DNA from: Lysobacteraceae bacterium PS02340
Lineage (GTDB): Bacteria; Pseudomonadota; Gammaproteobacteria; Xanthomonadales; Xanthomonadaceae
Assembly: GCA_029959605.1 (NCBI GenBank)
Contig: JASCOC010000007.1
Coordinates: 62,001 to 126,000 of the forward strand
Length of the DNA: 64,000 nucleotides
Direction: 5' to 3'
Of the stretch, positions 7,953-17,504 are shown one piece after another (within the stretch, counting starts at the first letter, position 1; the number at the start of each line of letters is the position of its first letter). The position numbers and the translations under genes are program-made. Below the pieces are notes generated by a model. The model had not been told where the DNA came from. It saw only the letters and a list, made by a program, of their open reading frames with translations, and ran no database searches.

Positions 7953-10900
7953 TTGGGCACTGACCTCCTGACGCTCCCCAATGTGCTCGATCTCAATGGG
8001 AATCGACCTTCGGATCATACGACCATCCTTGGTCGCGCTTTGTCGGAAAGCTATCTGACTGTGACCAATGCGCAGTACGGCGCGGCGAACAACTCGCCGA
8101 CCTGCACCATCTTGGGCGTGATCGGTGTCTGTGTCCCTGGGGTGAGCACGTATTCGTGGTCGACTCTGCCCGCGCAGGATTTCCAGGTCATCATCGGCGA
8201 CGGCGCTGCTGCAAACGGTTCGAACACCGTTGTAATGGGCACCAATGCGACGCACCGGCTTCCGGCTACCGCCTGGACCGGCGCCGGCGCGCCTGACGGC
8301 AATTACGCGGCGAGGCTCGGCAATGCCGTCGTCGTCGGCCATGGCGCGAACGGCACCGCGGACCGGCAGGTCATCCTCGGCGCGAATGCATCGTCGACGC
8401 ATGCCAACAGCGTTGCGCTCGGTGCGGGCGCGGTGACCGATCGGGGCGCACTCACGAATTACACCGCGACGGGCACGTCCCTGGTGCGCTCGTCGGTCGG
8501 TTCGGTCTCCATCGGTGCGGGCGCAACGAGCCGCCAGCTCACGCACGTCGCGGCGGGTACGCAGGCGACGGATGCCGTCAACGTCGAGCAGATGCAGGGC
8601 GCGATCTCGCAGGTCAATGCCGTCAACGCGCTTGCGGTCGGCTACGACACGGCTGCACGCACCGGCATCACTCTGCAGGGCGCAGGTGGTACGACCATCT
8701 CCAACCTTGCGCCGGGTGCGGTGACACCCGTCAGCACGCAGGCCATCAACGGTGCCCAGCTGCATGGCGTCAGCACGTCGGTCGCAGCCGGCTTGGGCGG
8801 TGGTGCGACGGTCACGGCAAACGGCGCGATCACCGCACCGAGCTACGCATTGCAGGGCGGAACCGTGACCGCGAACAGCGTGGGCGCCGCGGTTGCGGAT
8901 ATCGATGGCCGAACGACCGGCAACACGACCAGCATCAACAATCTTCTCAACGGGACGGCTGGGCTGGTGCGTCAGGACCCCGGTTCGTTGGCAGTGAGCG
9001 TCGCCGGCACGACCGGCGGCACCGCAGTGAGCTTCGCCAATGTCTCGGGCGCGACGCGCAGCCTGGATGGCGTGAGCGCGGGCGCCCTGTCAGCTGCGGG
9101 CACGCAGGCTGTCAATACCGGGCAACTGTTCAACACGGGCAGCACCTTGGCGACCCGTCTGGGCGGCGGCGCGACCCTGACGGCGGACGGGACCGTGACC
9201 GCGCCGGCCTACAGCCTCGAGAGCGGCACGGTCACCGCGTCGGATGTCGGCACGGCGTTGGGCAATCTCGATGGCCGTGCCACCACGAACACGACGAACA
9301 TCAATGCAGTGCTCGCCGGTACCGCGGGACTCGTGCGCCAGGTGGCGCCCGGCGCCGCGCTGACGGTCGGCGCACAGACCGACGGCACCGCGGTGGGCTT
9401 CGCGAACAATGCAGGCGCCGCACGCACATTGACCGGGGTGGCTGGCGGCGCGGTCACGGCGGGCAGCACCGAAGCGCTCAACGGCGGGCAGCTGTTCGCG
9501 TCCAACGCTGCCGTTGCGTCCCATCTCGGCGGCGGCGCAGCCGTCGGTGGCAACGGTCTGATCACGGCGCCGAGCTACACGATCGGCAGCACCGCGTACG
9601 CGACGGTGGGCGATGCGTTCGACGCCGTCGACGGCGCGCTCGCCGATGCCACCGCAGTCGGCCTGTTCGCCGTGCGTTACGACACCGATGGCGCGGGTGA
9701 TCCGGATCTCACACGGATCACGCTCGGCAATGGCGTGACGGGTGGCACGACGCTGGCGAACGTCGCCGCCGGCATCGCGCCGACCGATGCGGTCAACGTG
9801 TCCCAGCTGGCGCCGGCCGTCACCGCGCTTGGCGGCGGCGCGGGCATCGATCCGGTGACGGGCGCGGTGACTGGTCCAACGTACACACTCGCTGATGGCG
9901 CGGGCGGCACCGCGAGTTTCGACAATGTCGGCGGGGCGCTCGGCAATCTCGATGGGCGCGTGCAGGGCAATACCACCAACATCAACAACCTGCTCGGCGG
10001 CACGGCCGGCCTGGTGCAGCAAGCCGGCGTCGCGGCGCCACTGACGGTCGGCGCACAGACCGGCGGCACGCTCGTGGACTTCCGCGCACTGGGAGGCGCG
10101 GCCCGTACCCTGGATGGCGTCGCGCCGGCTGCGCTCGGCAGCGCGAGTCTGCAGGCGGTCAATGGTGGCCAGCTGTTCGGTCTGGGGACGAATATCGCGT
10201 CCCGCCTCGGCGGCGGTGCGACGTTCAGTGCGGCGGGGGTGCTGTCTGCGCCGTCGTACACCATTCGCGGCGTGACTTTCAGTAACGTCGGATCGGCATT
10301 CACGGCAGTCGACAACGCGCTCGCCGATCTCGGCGGTGGCATCGGTGACCCGGGTGTGTTCGCCGTGACCTACAACGCGAGTGTGGATGATCCCGACACG
10401 CCGGATTTCTCGCGCATCGCGCTCCGGGGCACTGATGGCACTGTGATCGGTAACGTCGCAGCGGGCGCCAACGCGCTTGAAGCGGTCAACGTTGGCCAGC
10501 TGACCAGCGCACTCGACGCGCTCGGTGGGGGTGCGGGCGTCGACGCGGCGACCGGTGCCGTGATCGCGCCCACGTATGCCCTCGACGATGGCGCCGATAC
10601 TGGCACGACGTCGGAATTCGACAACGTCGGCGATGCGCTCGGCAATCTCGATGGCCGGACGGTGGGCAACACCAGCAACATCAACAATCTGCTCGCGGGT
10701 ACGGCAGGACTGGTGCAGCAGGCCGATCCGACGGCTGCATTGACCGTAGGAGCGGCGACCGGCGGCACGCAAGTCGACTTCACCGGTACGGGCGGTGTCG
10801 CGCGTCGTCTGAGCGGCGTCGCGAACGCGACCGTCGCGACGGATGCCGCCAATCTTGGCCAGGTGCAGGCAGTGGGCGCGTCCGTCGCCGCGCAGCTGGG

Positions 10901-13900
10901 CGGTGGCGCGGCTGCGAACCCGGACGGCACGTTGACGGCGCCTAGCTACACGATCGCCGGCGCGAGCTACACCAATGTCGGGGCTGCGTTCGATGCCGTC
11001 GACGCGGCGTTCGACGACGTCGTCTCGGTCGGCGCCTTTGCGGTGCGCTACGACGACGACGGTACAGGCAATCCGAATCTCGCCCGGATCACACTGGGGG
11101 CTGCCGGCACACCCACGCGGATCGGCAACCTCGCGGCGGGCATTGAGCCCGGTGATGCAGTGAACCTGGGCCAGCTGACGCCGGTGGTGGAGGCACTGGG
11201 GGGCGACGCAACGGTCGATCCCGTGACCGGCGCGGTGACAGGGCCCACCTACACGCTCGATAGCGGCGCCAACACCGGCACGACGATCAGCTACGGTGAC
11301 GTGGGCGCGGCGCTGGGGAATCTCGATGCGCGTGTCATCACCAATACCGCTCTGATCGAAGAAATCGATGGAAGTGGGGCCCCGCGCTTCTTCCGGGTGA
11401 ACTCGGCGGGCGCCGTCGCGCAGGCGCTGGGCGCGGATACCGTGGCGATCGGTCCCAATGCCATCGCAAACGGCGCCGGTGGCGTGTCCATCGGCCTGAA
11501 CGCCGTGACCGGTGACGCGGCAGATGCGACCCGCGTCAATCAGGTGGCGATCGGCAACAACGCACGCTCGACCGCGCAGAACAGCACGGCCGTGGGCGGT
11601 GACGCCTTGGCAAGTGGTCCGCAGTCGACCGCGTTCGGCTCGGCCGCGCAGGCGACCGGCTCGAACAGTCTGGCGATGGGGCGCAACGCAACCGCGGGCG
11701 ACAGCGGCACGGCCGTCGGCATGAACGCGATCGCCACGGGTGTGCGTGCAACCGCGCTCGGTCAAGGTGCGCAGGCCACCGTCGCCGATTCGACTGCGGT
11801 CGGCCAGTTCGCAGCCGCGACGGCTGCCAACAGCGTGGCGCTCGGTCTTGGCTCGCTCGCCGACCGCGCGAACGCGGTATCGGTCGGCACTGCTGCCGCG
11901 CAGCGGCAGATCATCAACGTCGGCGATGGCACGCAGGACACCGACGCGGTGAACCTGCGGCAGCTGACGGCGGTCGAAAACCAGATCACCGACCTCGGCG
12001 AACTGGCGGTGCAGTACGACGACGCGTCCCAGTCACGCTTGACGCTGGCGGGCGCTGACGGCACCACGGTCGGCAATGTCGCCGCCGGCGTGGCTGACGA
12101 CGAGGCGGTGAACGTCGGCCAGCTGACGCCGGTGGTCGACGCACTTGGCGGCGGCGCCGGCATCGATCCGGTGACCGGTGCGGTGACCGGTCCGACGTAC
12201 ACGCTCGACGACGGCAGCGACACCGCGACGACGCAGGACTTCAACGACGTCGGTAGCGCACTGGGCAATCTCGACACGCGCACGACGACGAACACCAGCA
12301 ACGTCAACGCGCTGCTCGATGGCAGCGCCGGTCTCGTGCGACAGGACCCGGCCACCGACGTGGTGACCATCGCGGGCCAGACGGGCGGCAGCCAGGTCAG
12401 TTTTGCCAACGCGAGCGGCGGCGCACGTCGCCTTAGTGGCGTCGCCGCTGCCACCGACGCGGCTGATGCGGTGAACCTCGCGCAGCTGCAGGGCGCCAGC
12501 GGATCGGTCGCCACGCATCTGGGGGGCGGCGCGACCGTCAACCCTGATGGCACCGTCACCGCGCCGACCTACAGCATCGGCGGTGCCAGCTACGGCAACG
12601 TCGGGGCGGCATTCGATGCAGTCGATGAAGCGCTCGGTGATGCCGTCGCGATCGGCGCGTTCGCCGTCCGCTACGACGACGACGGCGCGGGTGCGCCGAA
12701 CCTCGCGCGCATCACGCTGGCGGGTCCGACGGGTACGACACTGGCCAACGTGGAAGCCGGCGTGGCAGCGGACGAGGCGGTCAATGTCGCGCAGCTCACG
12801 CCGGTTGTGGATGCGCTGGGTGGTGGTGCGGGGATCGATCCGACCACGGGCGCGGTGACCGGCCCGACGTACGTGCTCGACGACGGCAGCAACACCGGCA
12901 CCACGGTCAGCGTCGACAACGTGGGCTCGGCGATCACCAATCTGGACGGCCGCACCACCACCAACACGTCCGACATCGCGGGCCTTCTGGCCGGCACCGC
13001 AGGCCTGGTGCAGCAGGACGCCGCCACGCTGGCGATTGGCGTGGGCAACCAGGTGGGCGGCACGCAGGTGGACTTCGCGAACAATGCCGGCGACGCGCGA
13101 CGCCTCAGCGGCGTCGCCGCCGGCACGGTCGATACAGACGCGGTGAATCTCGCGCAGCTGCGCGATGCGATCGTCGACGTGAATTCCGACAGCGTGTTCG
13201 CGGTGCGTTACGACGAGGACGTCAACGGTGACCCGGACTACAGCCGGATCACGCTTGGGGGCGGCGCAGACGGTACGACGCTGACGAACGTGGCCGGCGG
13301 TGCGATTTCCGCCGCCAGCACCGAGGCTATCAACGGCGGTCAGCTGTTCGCGACGCACTCGGCGATCGCAGGCCTGCTCGGTGGCGGTGCGTCGGTGACG
13401 CCGCTCGGCACGCTCGTCGCGCCGAATTACGCGATCCAGGGCGCGTTCTACGACAACGTCGGATCCGCACTCGCGGCGCTCAACAGTGGTCTCGATGCGG
13501 TCAACGGCCGGATCGACGGCCTGCCGCCGGCACCCTCGCCGGGCGGCACCGATGCGCTCGTCGGCGTCGACGGGCCGCGTGACGGCACCGGCGACGCCGC
13601 GGTGAACGACGGTTCGCGCGGCGGCGCCGTCGGCGCTGCCGCGGTGTCGGACGGTGACCAGGCAGTGGCCGTGGGTGGTGACAGCGCCGCGGTCGGCGAC
13701 AACGCGACCGCGATCGGCGGAAGCGCGACCGTGCAGGCCGCGAACGGCACCGCTGTCGGCGCCAATGCGACGATCGCCGCGACAGCGCCGAATGCGGTCG
13801 CCGTCGGTGAAGGTGCCACGGTGGCGGCATCGGGCGGCGTGGCGGTCGGGCAGGGTGCCCAGGCCAACGCCGGCAATTCGGTGGCATTGGGCCAAGGATC

Positions 13901-14336
13901 CGTGGCCGATCGCGCCAATACGGTGTCGGTGGGGTCCGTGGGCGGCGAACGCCAGTTGACGAATGTGGCCGCCGGTACCGCAGGCACCGACGCGGTGAAT
14001 GTTAACCAGATGAACGCCGGAATCGAGCGGGCTCTGCAATCGGCGAACGACTACACCGACGCGCGCTTGAACCAGATGCAGTCGGACGTCTGGGAAATCG
14101 ATCGCGGCTACCGCGCAGGCGTGGCGTCGGCGATGGCGGTGGCGGGCCTGCCGCAGGCCTATCAGCCGGGCCGGAGCATGGTGGCGGCGGCGGTCAGCGG
14201 TTACGAGCAGGAGGCCGGCCTGGCGGTCGGCATCACCACCATCTCGGAAAGCGGGCGCTGGGTCTACAAGTTCAGCGGCACCACCAATACCCGCAACGAC
14301 GTGGGGGTGACCGTGGGCGCCGGCATGCAGTGGTAA
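7953..14336 (+). CDS. YadA-like trimeric autotransporter adhesin, passenger and membrane-anchor body (separated from its signal peptide)
   Basis: The frame is open from 7914; the first start-like codon is TTG at 7953, with no ribosome binding site and no signal peptide. The body has YadA head repeats (AVG/AIG-x-A type) near 8180-8530, 11430-11880 and 13650-13930. Between them lie repeated stalk/neck modules with DAVNV-QL connectors, and the end is a YadA-type membrane anchor over roughly the last 60-100 residues ending GVTVGAGMQW. Such proteins trimerise, insert a 12-strand barrel in the outer membrane and display a fibre for adhesion. With codon 7911 decoded the whole would be 2,306 residues. 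As the sequence stands, export needs readthrough of the TAG, so this may be a pseudogene remnant. A terminator follows. Confidence 0.75.
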   Translation: MGTDLLTLPNVLDLNGNRPSDHTTILGRALSESYLTVTNAQYGAANNSPTCTILGVIGVCVPGVSTYSWSTLPAQDFQVIIGDGAAANGSNTVVMGTNATHRLPATAWTGAGAPDGNYAARLGNAVVVGHGANGTADRQVILGANASSTHANSVALGAGAVTDRGALTNYTATGTSLVRSSVGSVSIGAGATSRQLTHVAAGTQATDAVNVEQMQGAISQVNAVNALAVGYDTAARTGITLQGAGGTTISNLAPGAVTPVSTQAINGAQLHGVSTSVAAGLGGGATVTANGAITAPSYALQGGTVTANSVGAAVADIDGRTTGNTTSINNLLNGTAGLVRQDPGSLAVSVAGTTGGTAVSFANVSGATRSLDGVSAGALSAAGTQAVNTGQLFNTGSTLATRLGGGATLTADGTVTAPAYSLESGTVTASDVGTALGNLDGRATTNTTNINAVLAGTAGLVRQVAPGAALTVGAQTDGTAVGFANNAGAARTLTGVAGGAVTAGSTEALNGGQLFASNAAVASHLGGGAAVGGNGLITAPSYTIGSTAYATVGDAFDAVDGALADATAVGLFAVRYDTDGAGDPDLTRITLGNGVTGGTTLANVAAGIAPTDAVNVSQLAPAVTALGGGAGIDPVTGAVTGPTYTLADGAGGTASFDNVGGALGNLDGRVQGNTTNINNLLGGTAGLVQQAGVAAPLTVGAQTGGTLVDFRALGGAARTLDGVAPAALGSASLQAVNGGQLFGLGTNIASRLGGGATFSAAGVLSAPSYTIRGVTFSNVGSAFTAVDNALADLGGGIGDPGVFAVTYNASVDDPDTPDFSRIALRGTDGTVIGNVAAGANALEAVNVGQLTSALDALGGGAGVDAATGAVIAPTYALDDGADTGTTSEFDNVGDALGNLDGRTVGNTSNINNLLAGTAGLVQQADPTAALTVGAATGGTQVDFTGTGGVARRLSGVANATVATDAANLGQVQAVGASVAAQLGGGAAANPDGTLTAPSYTIAGASYTNVGAAFDAVDAAFDDVVSVGAFAVRYDDDGTGNPNLARITLGAAGTPTRIGNLAAGIEPGDAVNLGQLTPVVEALGGDATVDPVTGAVTGPTYTLDSGANTGTTISYGDVGAALGNLDARVITNTALIEEIDGSGAPRFFRVNSAGAVAQALGADTVAIGPNAIANGAGGVSIGLNAVTGDAADATRVNQVAIGNNARSTAQNSTAVGGDALASGPQSTAFGSAAQATGSNSLAMGRNATAGDSGTAVGMNAIATGVRATALGQGAQATVADSTAVGQFAAATAANSVALGLGSLADRANAVSVGTAAAQRQIINVGDGTQDTDAVNLRQLTAVENQITDLGELAVQYDDASQSRLTLAGADGTTVGNVAAGVADDEAVNVGQLTPVVDALGGGAGIDPVTGAVTGPTYTLDDGSDTATTQDFNDVGSALGNLDTRTTTNTSNVNALLDGSAGLVRQDPATDVVTIAGQTGGSQVSFANASGGARRLSGVAAATDAADAVNLAQLQGASGSVATHLGGGATVNPDGTVTAPTYSIGGASYGNVGAAFDAVDEALGDAVAIGAFAVRYDDDGAGAPNLARITLAGPTGTTLANVEAGVAADEAVNVAQLTPVVDALGGGAGIDPTTGAVTGPTYVLDDGSNTGTTVSVDNVGSAITNLDGRTTTNTSDIAGLLAGTAGLVQQDAATLAIGVGNQVGGTQVDFANNAGDARRLSGVAAGTVDTDAVNLAQLRDAIVDVNSDSVFAVRYDEDVNGDPDYSRITLGGGADGTTLTNVAGGAISAASTEAINGGQLFATHSAIAGLLGGGASVTPLGTLVAPNYAIQGAFYDNVGSALAALNSGLDAVNGRIDGLPPAPSPGGTDALVGVDGPRDGTGDAAVNDGSRGGAVGAAAVSDGDQAVAVGGDSAAVGDNATAIGGSATVQAANGTAVGANATIAATAPNAVAVGEGATVAASGGVAVGQGAQANAGNSVALGQGSVADRANTVSVGSVGGERQLTNVAAGTAGTDAVNVNQMNAGIERALQSANDYTDARLNQMQSDVWEIDRGYRAGVASAMAVAGLPQAYQPGRSMVAAAVSGYEQEAGLAVGITTISESGRWVYKFSGTTNTRNDVGVTVGAGMQW
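8793..13379 (+). repeat. Tandem passenger modules of the adhesin
   Basis: The module-opening motif L-G-G-(G/D)-A recurs in frame with its Leu codon at 8793, 9159, 9525, 9828, 10206, 10521, 10896, 11196, 12144, 12519, 12816 and 13377. The first two steps are 366 bases each. After that, steps of about 366-378 and 297-315 alternate, giving a compound unit of roughly 672-690 bases (224-230 residues). A head-repeat block interrupts the series between 11.4 and 11.9 kb. Such repeats can expand or contract by recombination. Confidence 0.7.
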
Positions 14337-14355
14337 GCCCGTCCGTGGGAGTCCG

Positions 14356-14387
14356 AAGCGCCCGGTCGATGCGTTGGCCGGGCGTTT
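14356..14387 (+). terminator. Intrinsic terminator after the adhesin gene
   Basis: CGCCCGG (14359-14365) pairs with CCGGGCG (14378-14384) across a 12-base loop. AA before and TTT after extend the stem. It starts 20 bases after the adhesin stop. Confidence 0.6.
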
Positions 14388-14423
14388 CCGTTCTCGGCGG
14401 TCGCCGCCGTGGACGACGCGGGC

Positions 14424-14429
14424 GATAAT
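14424..14429 (+). promoter_or_regulatory. -10 box directly before the nucleoside hydrolase start
   Basis: GATAAT ends five bases before the ATG at 14435. No Shine-Dalgarno sequence is present, so transcription from this box would give a leaderless mRNA. No good -35 hexamer is visible. Confidence 0.4.
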
Positions 14430-14434
14430 GCGGC

Positions 14435-15370
14435 ATGACCGATAAAATCCCGCTGCTGATCGATACCGACCCGGGCGTCGACGACGCCCTCGCGCTCCTG
14501 CTGGCCTTCGACGACGATGCGCACGACGTCATCGGGCTGACCATCGCCGCCGGCAACGTCGGCCTGCATCACACCGTCGCCAATGCGCTCAAGCTCTGCG
14601 AGGTGGTCGGCCGCACCGATGTGCCCGTATTCGCAGGCACTGCGTCGCCGCTGCTGCACGCCGCACCCGACGCGGCCTACGTCCACGGCAACGACGGGTT
14701 CGGCGACATCGGCTACGCGCCGGCGTCGCGTGGGGTCGAAGACGAGCATGCCGCACTGGCGATCCTGCGTCTGTCGCACGTGCATGCCGGCCGTCTGGTA
14801 CTGGTCGCCCTGGGGCCGCTGACCAATGTCGCGCTGGCGTTGAAGCTCGATCCGAGCCTGCCGTCGCGTGTGGCGCGTTTCGTGGCGATGTCGGGTGCGG
14901 TGACCGGCCACGGCAACATCACCCCCAGCGCCGAGTTCAATGCCTACTTCGACCCCGAAGCGGCGAAGATCGTCTTCGACGCGTTCCCGGTGTTCGACCT
15001 GTCGGACTGGGAGGCCACCGTTGCCCACGGCCTGCCGCATGACGCGGTGCTCGGCTGGATGCAGGCAGGCGGCGAGATCGGCCGGTTCTACGAGGCGATC
15101 TCGCGCAAGACCCGCGAATGGTCCGCGGACCGACGCGGCGACGACTGGCATTCGGCCGATGCGCTGGCGATGGCCTGGGTGCTCGAACCCGGGTCCGCGC
15201 AGGAGGTCATTACGCGTCCGCTCGATGTCGTGCTCGACCACGGGCCGGCCCGTGGTGCGACGGTCGTGGACTGGAACCGCCAGCTCGGCCGGCCCGACAA
15301 CGCCCGCATCCTGATGCGCTACGACGCGGCCCGGTTCCATGCGCGGATCCGCCGCGTGCTGGGCCGTTGA
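14435..15370 (+). CDS. Inosine-uridine type nucleoside N-ribohydrolase
   Basis: Hydrolyses the N-glycosidic bond of ribonucleosides to free base and ribose for salvage, in the cytoplasm. The calcium-binding and catalytic motif DTDPGVDDALAL is at residues 10-21. Later come the substrate-region blocks GPLTNVALAL and MSGAVTGHGNITPSAEFN and a C-terminal aspartate-containing loop. At 311 residues it has the normal length of the IUNH family. Substrate preference (purine, pyrimidine or non-specific) cannot be told from sequence alone. It stands as a single gene between the adhesin terminator and rpmE2. The ATG at 14435 is very close to a -10 box. Confidence 0.93.
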   Translation: MTDKIPLLIDTDPGVDDALALLLAFDDDAHDVIGLTIAAGNVGLHHTVANALKLCEVVGRTDVPVFAGTASPLLHAAPDAAYVHGNDGFGDIGYAPASRGVEDEHAALAILRLSHVHAGRLVLVALGPLTNVALALKLDPSLPSRVARFVAMSGAVTGHGNITPSAEFNAYFDPEAAKIVFDAFPVFDLSDWEATVAHGLPHDAVLGWMQAGGEIGRFYEAISRKTREWSADRRGDDWHSADALAMAWVLEPGSAQEVITRPLDVVLDHGPARGATVVDWNRQLGRPDNARILMRYDAARFHARIRRVLGR

Positions 15371-15389
15371 GCGGAATGCGTCCGGCGGC

Positions 15390-15419
15390 TTGCGCCCGGG
15401 TCCGCTCGATGGTTAAAAT
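15390..15419 (+). promoter_or_regulatory. Promoter of rpmE2
   Basis: TTGCGC (15390-15395) and TAAAAT (15414-15419) are separated by 18 bases. The -10 box ends 33 bases before the rpmE2 ATG. Confidence 0.5.
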
Positions 15420-15452
15420 GCCGCTCTTCCCTTGCGCAACTTTGGTGCCGCC

Positions 15453-15704
15453 ATGAAGGCCGACATCCATCCCGATTACCGCGAAGTCGTCTTCCAGGAC
15501 GTCACGTCCGACGGTTTCAAGTTCCTCACCCGCTCGACCCTCGCCGCCTCGGCGAAGGAAACGATCCAGTGGGAGGACGGTAACGAATATCCGCTGATCA
15601 AGATCGAAGTCTCTTCGGCCACGCATCCGTTCTACACCGGCCAGAACAAGATCATCGACACCAGCGGTCGCGTCGACAAGTTCCGCAAGCGCTACGCCAA
15701 GTAA
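15453..15704 (+). CDS. rpmE2: 50S ribosomal protein L31, type B
   Basis: A ribosomal protein of the large subunit, 83 residues, of the zinc-free B type. It starts [14 protein letters not shown] and has the type B blocks [18 protein letters not shown] and [21 protein letters not shown]. The CxxC zinc-binding cysteines of type A L31 are absent. In many bacteria type B replaces zinc-containing L31 when zinc is scarce; whether a type A copy exists elsewhere cannot be seen. The start at 15453 gives the standard N-terminus, and a longer in-frame start at 15432 is less likely. A GC-rich hairpin follows the gene. Confidence 0.96.
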   Translation: MKADIHPDYREVVFQDVTSDGFKFLTRSTLAASAKETIQWEDGNEYPLIKIEVSSATHPFYTGQNKIIDTSGRVDKFRKRYAK

Positions 15705-15760
15705 GCGCGTGTGGAATGGTGCGTGCCGCGAACGCGGTGCGCATCGTCCGACGACACCAG

Positions 15761-15783
15761 CGGCCGCCCTTGGGCGGCCGTCT
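15761..15783 (+). terminator. Terminator-like hairpin after rpmE2
   Basis: CGGCCGCC (15761-15768) and GGCGGCCG (15773-15780) form a perfect 8-bp stem with a CTTG loop, followed by TCT. It lies 57 bases after the stop. Confidence 0.55.
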
Positions 15784-15888
15784 GCATTCCGGTTCCTCGC
15801 GTTTCGCCGCTGTCCGCCGCCGCGGTGCGCTTCGCCGTGTTCGACTTTCGTGCAATGCCACATACCGGCGCGCATGGAATCGCTATGC

Positions 15889-15894
15889 GATAAT
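15889..15894 (+). promoter_or_regulatory. Candidate -10 box for gltA
   Basis: GATAAT in the context TATGCGATAATTG lies 72 bases before the gltA GTG. No clear -35 hexamer is present at the usual distance. Confidence 0.35.
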
Positions 15895-15966
15895 TGACGC
15901 ATTGCGGCACGCGCCGCCCGCCAGGCCGGATGGCGCAGCTGTCCGGAGAAATGAGGAGCCTCCAGA

Positions 15967-17268
15967 GTGTCTGAATCCAACGCCAAGCTCAACCAGGTCA
16001 CGCTCGATGCCGCCGGCAAAACGGTGACGCTGCCCGTTCTGCACGGCACGCTCGGCAATCCCTGCATCGACATCTCGAAGCTGCCCAAGGAAACCGGCTG
16101 CTTCACCTACGACTCCGGTTTCACCGCCACAGCCAGCTGCAAGTCGGCCATCACCTACATCGACGGCGACGAAGGCGTGCTGCTGTACCGCGGTTACCCG
16201 ATCGACCAGTTGGCCGAGAAGTCGAGCTTCCTCGAAGTCGCGTATCTGCTGCAGGCCGGTGAGCTGCCGACCGCGGACGAGTTCGCCAAGTTCGAGCACG
16301 AGGTCACGCATCACACGATGATGCACGAGTCGCTGAAGAGCTTCCTGCAGGGCTTCCGTCACGATGCGCACCCGATGGCGATGCTCGCCGCGTCGGTCGC
16401 GTCGATGTCGGCGTTCTATCACGACACGCTGGATCTGCAGGATCCCGAACAGCGCCGCCTTGCCGCGATCCGTCTGATCGCCAAGGTGCCGACGCTGGCC
16501 GCGGCCGCGTACCGCTATTCGATCGGTCAGCCGATCCGCTACCCGCGCAACAGCCTGAACTACGTCGATCGCTTCCTGCACATGATGTTCGAAGTGCCGA
16601 GCGAGCCGCTGGAGCTCAACCCGGTCGTCGCCAAGGCGATGGACCTGCTCTTCATCCTGCACGCTGATCACGAGCAGAACGCGTCGACCTCGACCGTGCG
16701 TCTGGTCGGTTCGACCGGTGCGAATCCGTACGCGTCCGTCGCGGCCGGCATCACCGCGCTGTGGGGCCCCGCGCATGGCGGCGCCAATGAAGCGGTGCTC
16801 AAGCAGCTGGCCGAAATCGGCACTGCCGACAACGTCGAGAAGGCGGTCCTGCGCGCCAAGGACAAGAACGACCCGTTCCGCCTGATGGGCTTCGGCCATC
16901 GCGTCTACAAGAACTTCGACCCGCGCGCGAAGATCATCCGCGAGATGACCCACAAGGTGCTCGGCGAGCTGGGCGTCAACGATCCGTTGCTCGACGTCGC
17001 GATGAAGCTGGAAGAAGCGGCGCTGAAGGACGACTACTTCGTCGAGCGCAAGCTCTACCCGAACGTCGATTTCTACAGCGGCATCATCTACAAGGCGCTC
17101 AACATCCCGACCGAAATGTTCACGGTGATGTTCGCGATCGGCCGTACTGCCGGCTGGGTCGCGCACTGGCTCGAGCAGCAGGTCGATCCGGAAGCCAAGA
17201 TCGGCCGTCCGCGCCAGATCTACACCGGTTACGATGTGCGCGATTACAAGGGCGCCGACCAGCGCTGA
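15967..17268 (+). CDS. gltA: Citrate synthase (type II)
   Basis: Condenses acetyl-CoA and oxaloacetate to citrate, the first step of the TCA cycle. The catalytic residues are in place: histidine in [12 protein letters not shown], histidine in [15 protein letters not shown] and aspartate in NVDFYSG. The N-terminal domain with [17 protein letters not shown] is typical of the allosteric, hexameric type of Gram-negative bacteria. The length of 433 residues is usual. Translation starts at GTG 15967, with AGGAG at 15954-15958 eight bases upstream. The gene is monocistronic: its own -10 box lies upstream and hairpins follow. Confidence 0.97.
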   Translation: MSESNAKLNQVTLDAAGKTVTLPVLHGTLGNPCIDISKLPKETGCFTYDSGFTATASCKSAITYIDGDEGVLLYRGYPIDQLAEKSSFLEVAYLLQAGELPTADEFAKFEHEVTHHTMMHESLKSFLQGFRHDAHPMAMLAASVASMSAFYHDTLDLQDPEQRRLAAIRLIAKVPTLAAAAYRYSIGQPIRYPRNSLNYVDRFLHMMFEVPSEPLELNPVVAKAMDLLFILHADHEQNASTSTVRLVGSTGANPYASVAAGITALWGPAHGGANEAVLKQLAEIGTADNVEKAVLRAKDKNDPFRLMGFGHRVYKNFDPRAKIIREMTHKVLGELGVNDPLLDVAMKLEEAALKDDYFVERKLYPNVDFYSGIIYKALNIPTEMFTVMFAIGRTAGWVAHWLEQQVDPEAKIGRPRQIYTGYDVRDYKGADQR

Positions 17269-17286
17269 TCGACTCGACCACACTGC

Positions 17287-17336
17287 GGGATCCTCGGATC
17301 CCGGGTGCCACGACAGGGCGGCCTCCGGGCCGCCTT
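17287..17336 (+). terminator. Hairpins after gltA
   Basis: GGGATCC-TC-GGATCCC (17287-17302) is a tight palindrome with a two-base centre. GGCGGCC (17317-17323) then pairs with GGCCGCC (17328-17334) across TCCG and is followed by TT. The second is the more likely terminator. The rest of the gap to 17504 shows no gene. Confidence 0.5.
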
Positions 17337-17504
17337 CGTCGTATCTGGGAGACCAGCTGTTTCTACGGGAATCCCGACATCCGTCTCAGGTGTTTTCCAG
17401 CAGCCGGCCCCTCATGCGCTCGGCAGACTGGGTTCGACACGCGCTGCCCGCACTCTACGTACCAGACAGGCGCAGCGCTCGGCTCACTCGACGGGGATGC
17501 TCGA

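Noticed and set aside
7914..8180. A separate gene start for the adhesin body
   Set aside because: The only early start-like codons (TTG 7953 and a few later) have no ribosome binding site, and no signal peptide follows. A trimeric autotransporter cannot be exported without one.
9090..14039. Long minus-strand frames (891 and 668 codons) opposite the adhesin
   Set aside because: They mirror the codon-biased repeats of the adhesin and change with its modules. No ribosome binding site, no domain, and a clear plus-strand gene.
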